Origin: Alphaproteobacteria bacterium
Lineage (GTDB): Bacteria; Pseudomonadota; Alphaproteobacteria; UBA2136; JALTLI01
Direction of reading: 5' to 3'
Length of the DNA stretch: 7,123 nt
Assembly (NCBI GenBank): GCA_027005635.1
Contig: JALTLI010000046.1
Location: forward strand, 1-7,123
In this document: positions 1 to 6,533 of the stretch, in pieces
How the letters are laid out: each line of letters begins with the position of its first letter
Numbering within the stretch: position 1 is the stretch's first letter
Program-made: the position numbers and the translations under genes
The notes under the pieces: generated by a model
Seen by the model: only the letters and a program-made list of their open reading frames with translations
What the model was told of the DNA's origin: nothing
The model's database searches: none

Positions 1-217
1 AGAAAACCTTAATCCAGCTTGGTGGGCATTATCATTAGGTGCATGTTTAGGTGGAAATGGCTCTTTAATTGGATCTAGCGCTAACCTTGTTGTTGCTGGT
101 TTTGCAACTCGTGCTGGATACCCTATGCTTTTTGTTAAATATATGCTTGTTGCATTTCCTTTAATGCTATTAAGTATAGTAATATCTCATTTTTATATTG
201 TATGGAGATACCTTTAA
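1..217 (+). CDS. ArsB/NhaD-family ion transporter, C-terminal end (5' truncated by the window)
   Basis: Only the last 71 codons are present; reading begins at base 2 and ends at a TAA at 215-217. The fragment contains the motif WWALSLGACLGGNGSLIG followed by SSANLVVAGFATRAGYP, then a final hydrophobic helix ending in a short basic tail (VWRYL). This glycine-rich re-entrant segment plus 'ASANVVVAGIA'-like helix is the C-terminal signature of the ArsB/NhaD (citrate-transporter-like, ion transporter superfamily) permeases of the inner membrane. Members move arsenite, Na+/H+ or organic anions, and some close relatives are of unknown substrate; the substrate cannot be told from this end. No clear intrinsic terminator follows, and the next gene starts 79 bases downstream on the same strand with its own ribosome binding site. 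The family call is firm; the specific function is not. Confidence 0.82.
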   Translation, partial: ENLNPAWWALSLGACLGGNGSLIGSSANLVVAGFATRAGYPMLFVKYMLVAFPLMLLSIVISHFYIVWRYL

Positions 218-296
218 AAAAAATAAAATACAAATAGGGCTTGTAATTTTAACTTAATATACCCATATACGTTAGACTTAATATTTAGGAAAACAA

Positions 297-1610
297 ATGG
301 AAAAAGATAAACATAATAGTTATAAGGCACCAATGGTAGGTAAATCTCTTACCTGTGAAGAAATATTGCCTGCAATTATGAATGCCAGCAACGATGGCAT
401 ATTTACTATTGTTCCTTCAAGAAATACATTTAAAATATCTAGAACAAACCTATCTATGGAAAAAACCTTACCCAATATAGCAATAGGCAAAACTATTAAT
501 CAGGTACTACCAACTCAAGATGCTCGTTGGCTTTGCGGTAAAATAAAATCAGTACTAAGAACAGGTAAAAGTGCTACACATACAATACAAACCAGTGTTT
601 TTTATGGCAAAGATAAACTAATCAACCTAACTTTAACTCCTGTAAAAAAAGGTACAACTTGGAATGTTATTGGTACAATTCGTGATATTCCAAAAATTGT
701 ACTCAGCCCTCAACAAAAAGCTAATAAGGATAGATTTTCTCTAGCTCTAGAATATGCTCCATACGGTGTATGTTTTGTAGGTAAAAATAATAAACCTAGC
801 ATGGTTAATCAATCATTAGGGCGCTTACTAAATAAATCATTATCTTCACTAAGAGAAACAAATGTAGAAGATTTCATTTTTGCTGATGATAAAGCTGTTT
901 TTGCTCAGGCATTACGCAAAGTGAAAAATAAAGGTTATAAATATAGTGATATTGAAGTTCGTTTAGCAACAATTAAAAGTTCTCCTGTTTGGGCATCAAT
1001 TAGCATGGCAAAAGTTGATGAAGGTGAGGATAGATCATATTTTATTATTCAATTCAACGATATATCTAAGCGTAAAAAACTTGAAGAAAGCTTAGTTAAA
1101 CAAGCAACAAGAGACCATTTAACATCATTATCTAATCGTATGGTTTTTGATGATGCTTTACGTTTAGCACTAAAAAATTCTCGTCGTTATAAACGTAAAG
1201 GGGCTGTTTTATACATAGATTTAGACGAATTTAAACAAATTAATGATACCTACGGTCATAAAGCCGGAGACAGCGCCCTAAAAGCAGTAGGTAAAACCCT
1301 AAAAGCATACTTAAGGGAAACAGATATAATTGCCAGAATTGGTGGTGATGAATTTGCAGTTATTTTAGATGAAGCAGATAAAGAAAGTGTTATTAAAAAA
1401 GCAGAATTAGTAGAAACAGCAGTTAACCAAATATGCGTTATGGCACATAACAAAGAAGTTAAAGTTGGCTGTAGTGTTGGTTATTATGTTTTTGATGGTT
1501 CTGAAGCTCTTTCTATTGATGATGTAATTGCTAAAGCTGATGCCGCTATGTATAAATCCAAAACTTCTAAATGCCGAGAAGAAAAACAACGTATTCAATT
1601 AGTTGGTTAA
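297..1610 (+). CDS. Diguanylate cyclase with two PAS-like sensor domains (PAS-PAS-GGDEF)
   Basis: This 437-residue protein should make cyclic di-GMP from two GTP. Residues about 22-131 and 146-256 are two PAS-like folds; the second is the clearer one and ends in the usual FNDISKRKKLEESL linker helix. The GGDEF domain spans about 268-430: DHLTSLSNR (273-281), YIDLDEFKQIND (306-317, with metal-binding D308), the active-site loop GGDEF intact at 349-353, and AKADAAMYKSK near the end. An RETD motif at 340-343, five residues before GGDEF, fits the RxxD inhibitory site, so product feedback is expected. No membrane segment or signal peptide is visible, so it is probably cytoplasmic and senses an internal cue. 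The start is supported by TTAGGA six bases upstream. There is no EAL domain and no receiver domain. The first PAS is divergent and its ligand is unknown. No convincing promoter stands out in the 79-base upstream gap. Confidence 0.93.
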   Translation: MEKDKHNSYKAPMVGKSLTCEEILPAIMNASNDGIFTIVPSRNTFKISRTNLSMEKTLPNIAIGKTINQVLPTQDARWLCGKIKSVLRTGKSATHTIQTSVFYGKDKLINLTLTPVKKGTTWNVIGTIRDIPKIVLSPQQKANKDRFSLALEYAPYGVCFVGKNNKPSMVNQSLGRLLNKSLSSLRETNVEDFIFADDKAVFAQALRKVKNKGYKYSDIEVRLATIKSSPVWASISMAKVDEGEDRSYFIIQFNDISKRKKLEESLVKQATRDHLTSLSNRMVFDDALRLALKNSRRYKRKGAVLYIDLDEFKQINDTYGHKAGDSALKAVGKTLKAYLRETDIIARIGGDEFAVILDEADKESVIKKAELVETAVNQICVMAHNKEVKVGCSVGYYVFDGSEALSIDDVIAKADAAMYKSKTSKCREEKQRIQLVG

Positions 1611-1661
1611 AGTCATTCAACCCAACACCTAATGGCAAACGCATTTAAAAAATATTGTACT

Positions 1662-2480
1662 TTAATTAGCTATATTTCTAACACCTTTAACAAAATTTTC
1701 TAGCCAGTTAGACGTATCTTTTGTTTTTTTAGGTTCTAGGTTTTTCTCATTTAATAATTTATATGCATCTTTGTACCACTGTGAAGTTGGGAAGTTATAT
1801 CCCAAAACTGCGGCAGCAGATTGTGCTTCACTATGAATACCTAAAGCAAGATAGCTTTCTACAATTCTATACAATGCTTCTGGAGTTTGATTAGATTTTT
1901 CATAGGTTTGAACTGCATTTTTAAAACGGTTTATAGCGGCTAAATATCTGCCTTGTTTTTGATAAAATCTACCAACCATAAGTTCACGTCCTGCAAGGTG
2001 AGCTTCACATAGAGTTATTTTTAATTTTGCATCTCTTGCATATTGGCTTGCGGGGAAGCGGTAAGTTATTTCTTTAAACGCATCTAGTGCATCTTGGGTA
2101 TATCCTTGGTCTCTGGTTATATCTGAAATACGATAATAAAATGATAATGCACGTAAATAATATAAATAATCTAGGTTTTTATAGCCTGGGTGTAAACGTA
2201 TAAAGCGCTCTGCTGTTAAAATGGCTTCATCATATTCACCCATTTTAAAGTTTGCGTATGTTACCATTGTTTGCCCGCGAGTTGCCCATTGAGAATAAGG
2301 ATATTGGCGCTCTAAGTTTTCAAATGATTCAATAGCAGTTTGGTAATCACCAGATTTTATTTGATTTATACCAGTATTATATAATGTTTCAACATCACTA
2401 GTTATTGCTTTTTTTGGTTCTGGTGTAGTTATACAAGCAGTTAGTATAAGCGGTAATAGTAATATTATAATTTTTTTCAT
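1662..2480 (-). CDS. bamD: Outer membrane protein assembly factor BamD (lipoprotein)
   Basis: A 272-residue lipoprotein of the BAM complex, which folds beta-barrel proteins into the outer membrane. The N-terminus is a lipoprotein signal (MKK, hydrophobic core, lipobox LTAC at 13-16) with lipidated Cys16; residue +2 is Ile, so no Asp inner-membrane retention signal. From about residue 30 to 245 it is built of tetratricopeptide-like helical pairs, e.g. YNTGINQIKSGDYQTAIESF (34-53) and YANFKMGEYDEAILTAERF (75-93). Family hallmarks include RQYPYSQWA (58-66), RDQGYTQDAL (123-132), AGRELMVGRFY (163-173) and AAVLGYNFPTSQWYKDAY (223-240), wording typical of alphaproteobacterial BamD. The basic/polar tail after 245 is unassigned. 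Its ATG follows the stop codon of the upstream cytochrome b561 gene by one base, so the two are probably co-transcribed and translationally coupled; the Shine-Dalgarno is weak. No clear terminator is seen in the 51-base convergent gap to the diguanylate cyclase gene. Confidence 0.95.
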   Translation of the reverse strand: MKKIIILLLPLILTACITTPEPKKAITSDVETLYNTGINQIKSGDYQTAIESFENLERQYPYSQWATRGQTMVTYANFKMGEYDEAILTAERFIRLHPGYKNLDYLYYLRALSFYYRISDITRDQGYTQDALDAFKEITYRFPASQYARDAKLKITLCEAHLAGRELMVGRFYQKQGRYLAAINRFKNAVQTYEKSNQTPEALYRIVESYLALGIHSEAQSAAAVLGYNFPTSQWYKDAYKLLNEKNLEPKKTKDTSNWLENFVKGVRNIAN

Positions 2481-2481
2481 T

Positions 2482-3036
2482 TTAAGAATCTTTTCTTTTT
2501 GGCATCATTCTGGTTAGTAAGTTATCTTTTAAAACTCTGTGATGATAAACAGCGGCTGCAATATGTAATGGTATTAAAATATAAATAGCAGTTGCAGCTA
2601 TTTCATGTATTTCGTGGGCTATATCTGCTAGTTGTTTGTTAATTGGTAAAACATTAACTACATCAAATAAGCCGTAAAAAGAAATACCATAATCACCAGC
2701 CATAGACATCACATAACCACTAATAGGCAAAGCAAGCATACAAATATATAATATAAAATGCATTGTATGAGCTATCATTTTTTGTTTTGAATTCATGGTA
2801 TTAGGTAATACAGGTGCAATATTAACTAGCTTCCATAAAATACGAGCTAAAATAATAAAAAATACAATTAATCCGGTAGATTTATGTAAGCCATATAATT
2901 GCCATTTATCTGGGCCTTTATCCATATCCATCATAATTTCTGCAATAATAAACATGCAAACAAATATAATAAATATTCCCCAATGGAAGAATTTAGTTAC
3001 AGAGCCATATTCAGATAATGTATTTTTTATTGTCAT
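2482..3036 (-). CDS. Cytochrome b561 (CybB-type, four-helix di-heme membrane protein)
   Basis: A 184-residue inner-membrane protein of the bacterial cytochrome b561 family, which passes electrons between ubiquinone and another partner; E. coli CybB is a superoxide:ubiquinone oxidoreductase. Four membrane helices are visible, about 17-35, 53-70, 89-108 and 143-164. Candidate heme ligands sit where the family has them: H18 in KFFHWG, H51 in GLHKSTG, H144 in HEIHE and H158 in IPLHIAAAVYHH; the ending DNLLTRMMP is also family-typical. I chose the ATG at 3036 because the longer frame begins with TTG at 3063 and adds nine polar residues not typical of the family. AAAAAGG lies ten bases before the chosen ATG, a rather long spacing. 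The stop is one base from bamD. Its exact electron partner is not deducible; superoxide oxidase is one possibility only. Confidence 0.88.
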   Translation of the reverse strand: MTIKNTLSEYGSVTKFFHWGIFIIFVCMFIIAEIMMDMDKGPDKWQLYGLHKSTGLIVFFIILARILWKLVNIAPVLPNTMNSKQKMIAHTMHFILYICMLALPISGYVMSMAGDYGISFYGLFDVVNVLPINKQLADIAHEIHEIAATAIYILIPLHIAAAVYHHRVLKDNLLTRMMPKRKDS

Positions 3037-3125
3037 TTTTAAATAACCTTTTTTATTATCCAATTAAATTACTATAAAATAATATTAAAATATAGTTTAA
3101 ATCACTATGATTATTAAAATTAGCC

Positions 3126-4487
3126 TTATTGATGAGCCTTTTTATTTATTTTTACAGAATAAGGATTATCAGAACCCTTAACATTCATACGAATAGGAAC
3201 ACCATCAAGTTTGAATTCTTTACGAATTTGATTACTTAAAAAACGTAAGTAACTGGTTGGTAAAGCCTTAGGAACATTACACCAAACCCCAAAAGTTGGC
3301 GGACAAGTACTAACTTGGCTAATATATTTTACTTTAATTCTTCTACCGCTACGTACGGGCGGGGCGTTATACATTAAAACATTATCAATAAAACGATTAA
3401 GCTGACCGGTTGGTAAACGTGTTTGCCATACTTTATGAATTTTCACAACTTCAGGCATAATTTTATCTATGCCTTTACCGCTTAAGGCGCTAATACTTAA
3501 AATAGGTGTATCCTTAACTTGGGCTAAACCTTTTTCCAAAACAAACTTCATTTCACGGAGCAAAGTTTCTTTTTGTTCAGCAATATCCCATTTATTCATT
3601 AATATAATTAATGGCTTACCTTCTTTTAAAACGTAATCGGCAATTGTTGCATCTTGTTTTTCAAATGGACAAGTTGAATCCAAAAGTAATAAAACACAAT
3701 GGGCTTTATCAATGGCTTTAATAGCATCAGATACCATCATTTTTTCAATTTTTTGAGTAACCTTGGCTTTTTTACGAATACCAGGGGTATCTACTAATTC
3801 AATTATTTGCCCTTCATGCTCCCACATTGTGCCAATGCTTTCACGGGTTAAGCCAGCAGTTGGGCCTGTTAGCATTCTTTCATCTTTAAGTAATGAGTTT
3901 ACTAATGTGGATTTACCTGCATTTGGTCTACCAACTATTGCTAGTTTTAAATATTTTTCTTTTGGTTCTAGGTCTTCTTCAATTTCAGGTACTTCTAGCT
4001 CTTCTAGTGCTTCAGCTAGCTCACTTAAACCATCGTGATGAGCAGCGCTTAATGGCACAATTTTATCAAAGCCTAAAGTGTAGCTTTCTCCGAACATTTG
4101 TTCAGCTAGCTTGGTATCCATTTTATTTACCATTAAAATAATTGGCTTACCTGTTTTGCGTATTAGGCGTGCTAAATTTTTATCTTCTTCGGTTACGCCC
4201 ATTGTTCCATCTATCATAAATAATAGAACATCTGCGCCTTCTAATGATTTTTGAGCCAAAATATTAAGTTGACCAGCCATACCTTTTTCACCAAGTTCTA
4301 GCCCTGCGGTATCTATAATATCAAAGGTTAAATCACCAAGTTTTCCTTCTGTTATACGGCTGTCTCTGGTAATACCAGCTTCTGGTGCAACAATGGCTTT
4401 TTCATTAACAGATAAAATATTAAACAAGGTTGATTTACCCACATTTGGGCGACCAATAATTGCTAAACTGATTTTCTTTTTACTCAT
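3126..4487 (-). CDS. der: Ribosome assembly GTPase Der (EngA)
   Basis: A 453-residue double GTPase needed for maturation of the 50S ribosomal subunit. G-domain 1 has GRPNVGKST (12-20), GITRD (38-42), DTAG (59-62), NKMD (121-124) and a SA motif at 147-148. An acidic linker (about 160-175, EELEVPEIEEDLEP) leads to G-domain 2, with GRPNAGKST (186-194), DTPG (233-236), NKWD (298-301) and SISA (331-334). The C-terminal KH-like domain (about 360-445) contains PPVRSGRRIKVKYISQ and LPTSYLRFLSNQ, wording I associate with Alphaproteobacteria. The reading frame extends 22 codons upstream, but that stretch (VCRCNWFYFL...) is the overlapping 3' end of the neighbour read in another frame. The true start is the ATG before SKKKISLAIIGRPN, which overlaps the upstream TGA as ATGA, indicating translational coupling. 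No good Shine-Dalgarno precedes it. A conservative oddity is GLTRES in switch I of domain 2, where Asp is more common than Glu. Confidence 0.97.
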   Translation of the reverse strand: MSKKKISLAIIGRPNVGKSTLFNILSVNEKAIVAPEAGITRDSRITEGKLGDLTFDIIDTAGLELGEKGMAGQLNILAQKSLEGADVLLFMIDGTMGVTEEDKNLARLIRKTGKPIILMVNKMDTKLAEQMFGESYTLGFDKIVPLSAAHHDGLSELAEALEELEVPEIEEDLEPKEKYLKLAIVGRPNAGKSTLVNSLLKDERMLTGPTAGLTRESIGTMWEHEGQIIELVDTPGIRKKAKVTQKIEKMMVSDAIKAIDKAHCVLLLLDSTCPFEKQDATIADYVLKEGKPLIILMNKWDIAEQKETLLREMKFVLEKGLAQVKDTPILSISALSGKGIDKIMPEVVKIHKVWQTRLPTGQLNRFIDNVLMYNAPPVRSGRRIKVKYISQVSTCPPTFGVWCNVPKALPTSYLRFLSNQIRKEFKLDGVPIRMNVKGSDNPYSVKINKKAHQ

Positions 4488-5446
4488 GTAATCTTTTTGG
4501 CAGTTTTTAAGCCAAAAGGCAAGAAAATAAAACCAATTACAACGGCAAACCAAAGTGTTACCAGCCTAATAACTGCTGTAGAAATAATTGCAACATCGTT
4601 TGGTACACCAACACCTATAAGTAAACCGACCATAATAACTTCACCAGTACCAAGCCCACCAGGCATCATGCTTAATGTACCTAAAATTATGGCACTGGTA
4701 TAAATAAAAGTTGCGGTTAGTAAGTTTATTTCTCCTCCAAGATGTTGAATTAATATATAAAATGAATAAATACTAGCTGCCCAACCAATACCAGCAAACA
4801 AAGTAGTGGTAGAAAAAACATATGGTGAAAGCAATGCTTTTGTAGTGATTATAATATCTTTTAAGCTTTCAAAAAATTTAGGTTTATTTAATAAACTGCT
4901 CATTTTATCTAGAATAAATAAAATAAGTTTAGGTTTATATAATAATAAAATTACTCCACATAAAAAACCGCCTGCTAAAAATAATGAAATACCTATATAT
5001 TTAAAAGCAAACAAACCAATTAAGGCAAATAGCATTAATGCAATCAAATCAGTTAGTTGATCCATTAACATTATGGGGGCAGTTTTTGCTAAATCAATAT
5101 TATGATGTTTTTTAATTAGCCACATTCTTAATGCTGTACCAATTTTTCCGGGGGTGGTAACTAGGGCAAAACCGCAAGCATAATATAACGCCATCTTTTT
5201 AAACGGAATATTTAAGTTAAGTGTATTAGCTAAAAAATGCCATCTGTAGCCTCTAAAGAAAAAATTAACTAAGCCAAGAAACAGTAAACCAACCCACATT
5301 TCAGCGCCAATACTTGCCAGTTGAGTTTTTAATTTTTCCATTTCTGTAAATTGTGATGCAGCGCCAATAAGCACCATAAAAATAGCAATAGAAAATAGCA
5401 CCATAAGTAGCGCTGGTTTTAATTTGTTTTTATTGAATTTTTTCAT
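4484..5446 (-). CDS. UPF0104 / LPG-synthase-TM family integral membrane protein (flippase-like)
   Basis: A 320-residue polytopic inner-membrane protein with about eight hydrophobic segments (roughly 11-31, 50-66, 85-98, 125-147, 150-170, 207-233, 241-260, 270-312 as one or two helices). Two family motifs are present: TPGKIGTALRMWL (98-110) and MPGGLGTGE (261-269). These mark the lysylphosphatidylglycerol-synthase transmembrane region family, which includes the flippase half of MprF and many standalone proteins, often near glycan or lipid synthesis genes. The catalytic aminoacyl-transferase half of MprF is absent, so lipid lysylation is not expected; handling or flipping of an isoprenoid- or phospholipid-linked substrate is an inference. 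The start has AAGGA four bases upstream, in the 12-base gap after trpS. Its stop overlaps the der start by four bases. It lies between two translation-related genes in a probable operon, which says little about substrate. Confidence 0.83.
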   Translation of the reverse strand: MKKFNKNKLKPALLMVLFSIAIFMVLIGAASQFTEMEKLKTQLASIGAEMWVGLLFLGLVNFFFRGYRWHFLANTLNLNIPFKKMALYYACGFALVTTPGKIGTALRMWLIKKHHNIDLAKTAPIMLMDQLTDLIALMLFALIGLFAFKYIGISLFLAGGFLCGVILLLYKPKLILFILDKMSSLLNKPKFFESLKDIIITTKALLSPYVFSTTTLFAGIGWAASIYSFYILIQHLGGEINLLTATFIYTSAIILGTLSMMPGGLGTGEVIMVGLLIGVGVPNDVAIISTAVIRLVTLWFAVVIGFIFLPFGLKTAKKIT

Positions 5447-5458
5447 TTTATCCTTGTT

Positions 5459-6454
5459 TTAGCTAGGGGCTATAAATCCAACAGCTTCTTTAACTTTAAT
5501 TAAGGTTGGAGATGCTTTTGCTCTGGCTTTTTCGGCGCCTTTTTTAAGGATATTATCAAGTTCAGCTTTATCATTCATTAATTCGTTATAACGGTTTTGC
5601 ATTGGCTCTAGTATTTCAATGACTTTTTCTGCTACTGCTTTTTTTAAATCTCCATAACCTTTACCTTCAAATAGTGGTAAAACTTCTTCAATTTGTTTAT
5701 TTTCACAGGCTGCGTAAATACCCATTAAATTGGCCAGACCTGCTTGGTTTTTTTCATCGTAAGCAATATTCATTTCGTTATCTGTTACTGCGCGTTTTAT
5801 TTTTTTCTCAATTGATTTTAATGGTTCATTTAAAAAGATAGTACCCGCACCATCAGATGATTTTGACATCTTTTTAAGTGGATTTTGGAGATCTTTAATT
5901 CTGGCAGCAACTTTAGGGATAAAAGGTTCCGGAACAGTTAAAATATCGCCATAAATTCCGTTAAAACGTTTAGCAATATCTCTGGTTAGTTCAATGTGTT
6001 GCTTTTGATCATGCCCTGTAGGCACAACATCTGTTCCGTAAAGTAAAATATCACCAGCCATTAAAGCAGGGTAAGTAAACAGCCCTGCATTAATATTTTG
6101 TTTGTGCTGATTTGCTTTATCTTTGAATTGAGTCATACGTTCAAGTTCACCCATTTGAGTAAATGTAGAAAGTATCCAACCCATTTCAGCATGTTCAGTA
6201 ACATGGCTTTGAATAAAAATAGAGCATTTTTCAGGGTTTAAACCAGCAGCTAAATACCATGCAGCTAAGGCATAGGAATTTTCTTTTAATGCCACGGGGT
6301 TTTGACGCACTGTTATTGCATGGAGATCCACTATGCAGTAATAAGTATCGTAAGTATCTTGGTAATTTACAAAGTTTTTGATTGCTCCTAGGTAATTACC
6401 AATAGAAAGCTGTCCGCTGGGCTGAATGCCACTTAAAATAATTTTTTTGCTCAT
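5459..6454 (-). CDS. trpS: Tryptophanyl-tRNA synthetase
   Basis: A 331-residue class I aminoacyl-tRNA synthetase that charges tRNA-Trp. The HIGH-equivalent region is PSGQLSIGNYLGAIKNF (12-28) and the KMSKS loop is intact at 195-199 (PLKKMSKSSDGAG). MGELERMTQFKDKA (101-114), ALMAGDILLYG (130-140, with the Asp expected to contact the tryptophan indole) and VPTGHDQKQHIELTRDIAKRFN (144-165) are family blocks. Length is normal. The start is fixed by the conserved opening KIILSGIQPSG directly after the ATG. No Shine-Dalgarno is seen upstream; instead a promoter -10 lies six bases from the ATG (separate entry). The gene heads a probable operon with the flippase-like gene and der. From memory, wording such as QSHVTEHAEMGWILSTFTQMGELERMTQFKDKA... 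type blocks, GDLKKAVAE and the late GAEKARAKA is closer to Firmicutes/gammaproteobacterial TrpS than to the usual alphaproteobacterial form, a possible sign of transfer. Confidence 0.97.
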   Translation of the reverse strand: MSKKIILSGIQPSGQLSIGNYLGAIKNFVNYQDTYDTYYCIVDLHAITVRQNPVALKENSYALAAWYLAAGLNPEKCSIFIQSHVTEHAEMGWILSTFTQMGELERMTQFKDKANQHKQNINAGLFTYPALMAGDILLYGTDVVPTGHDQKQHIELTRDIAKRFNGIYGDILTVPEPFIPKVAARIKDLQNPLKKMSKSSDGAGTIFLNEPLKSIEKKIKRAVTDNEMNIAYDEKNQAGLANLMGIYAACENKQIEEVLPLFEGKGYGDLKKAVAEKVIEILEPMQNRYNELMNDKAELDNILKKGAEKARAKASPTLIKVKEAVGFIAPS

Positions 6455-6460
6455 ACTATA

Positions 6461-6489
6461 TTTATAACTTGAATGCTATATTTAGGCAA
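6461..6489 (-). promoter_or_regulatory. Predicted sigma-70-type promoter of trpS, close enough for a leaderless mRNA
   Basis: Read on the minus strand, TTGCCT (6489-6484) and TATAAA (6466-6461) are separated by exactly 17 bases. The -10 matches five of six consensus bases and the -35 keeps TTG. Six bases separate the -10 from the trpS ATG, so transcription would begin at or within a base or two of the start codon. The element lies immediately after the terminator of the preceding gene, where a new promoter is expected. Confidence 0.6.
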
Positions 6490-6490
6490 T

Positions 6491-6519
6491 AAAAAAGCCA
6501 CTACTTTTAAGTAGTGGCT
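6491..6519 (-). terminator. Rho-independent terminator of the 93-codon small secreted-protein gene
   Basis: On the minus strand, AGCCACTACT (6519-6510), a four-base loop and AGTAGTGGCT (6505-6496) form a perfect ten-pair stem, followed by a run of T (6496-6491 is all A on the plus strand, with one A shared with the stem). It starts 15 bases after the stop codon of the small gene and ends before the trpS promoter, so it separates the accessory genes from the housekeeping operon. Confidence 0.88.
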
Positions 6520-6533
6520 ATCGCTGGGGTGCT

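Noticed and set aside
218..296. Promoter candidates before the diguanylate cyclase gene, such as TTGTAA at 241 with CATATA at 264.
   Set aside because: The -10 matches are poor and the region is too AT-rich to separate signal from chance.
1256..1598. Minus-strand open frames inside the diguanylate cyclase gene.
   Set aside because: They oppose the intact GGDEF coding sequence and have no recognisable content or initiation signals.
1611..1661. Convergent gap between the diguanylate cyclase and bamD, checked for a shared bidirectional terminator.
   Set aside because: Only a four-pair AATG/CATT match near an A-run is present, too weak to call.
3037..3063. A nine-codon upstream extension of cytochrome b561 starting at TTG.
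   Set aside because: TTG is less likely, no Shine-Dalgarno precedes it, and the AAAAAGG that could serve the downstream ATG would lie inside it. Not fully excluded.
3100..3112. Small inverted repeat AATCA/TGATT in the der to cytochrome b561 gap, considered as operator or terminator.
   Set aside because: A five-pair AT-rich stem without a T-run is expected by chance in such AT-rich sequence.
4488..4553. A 22-codon upstream extension of der.
   Set aside because: It only reads the 3' end of the flippase-like gene in another frame, has composition unlike Der, and the ATG in the ATGA overlap directly precedes the conserved Der N-terminus.
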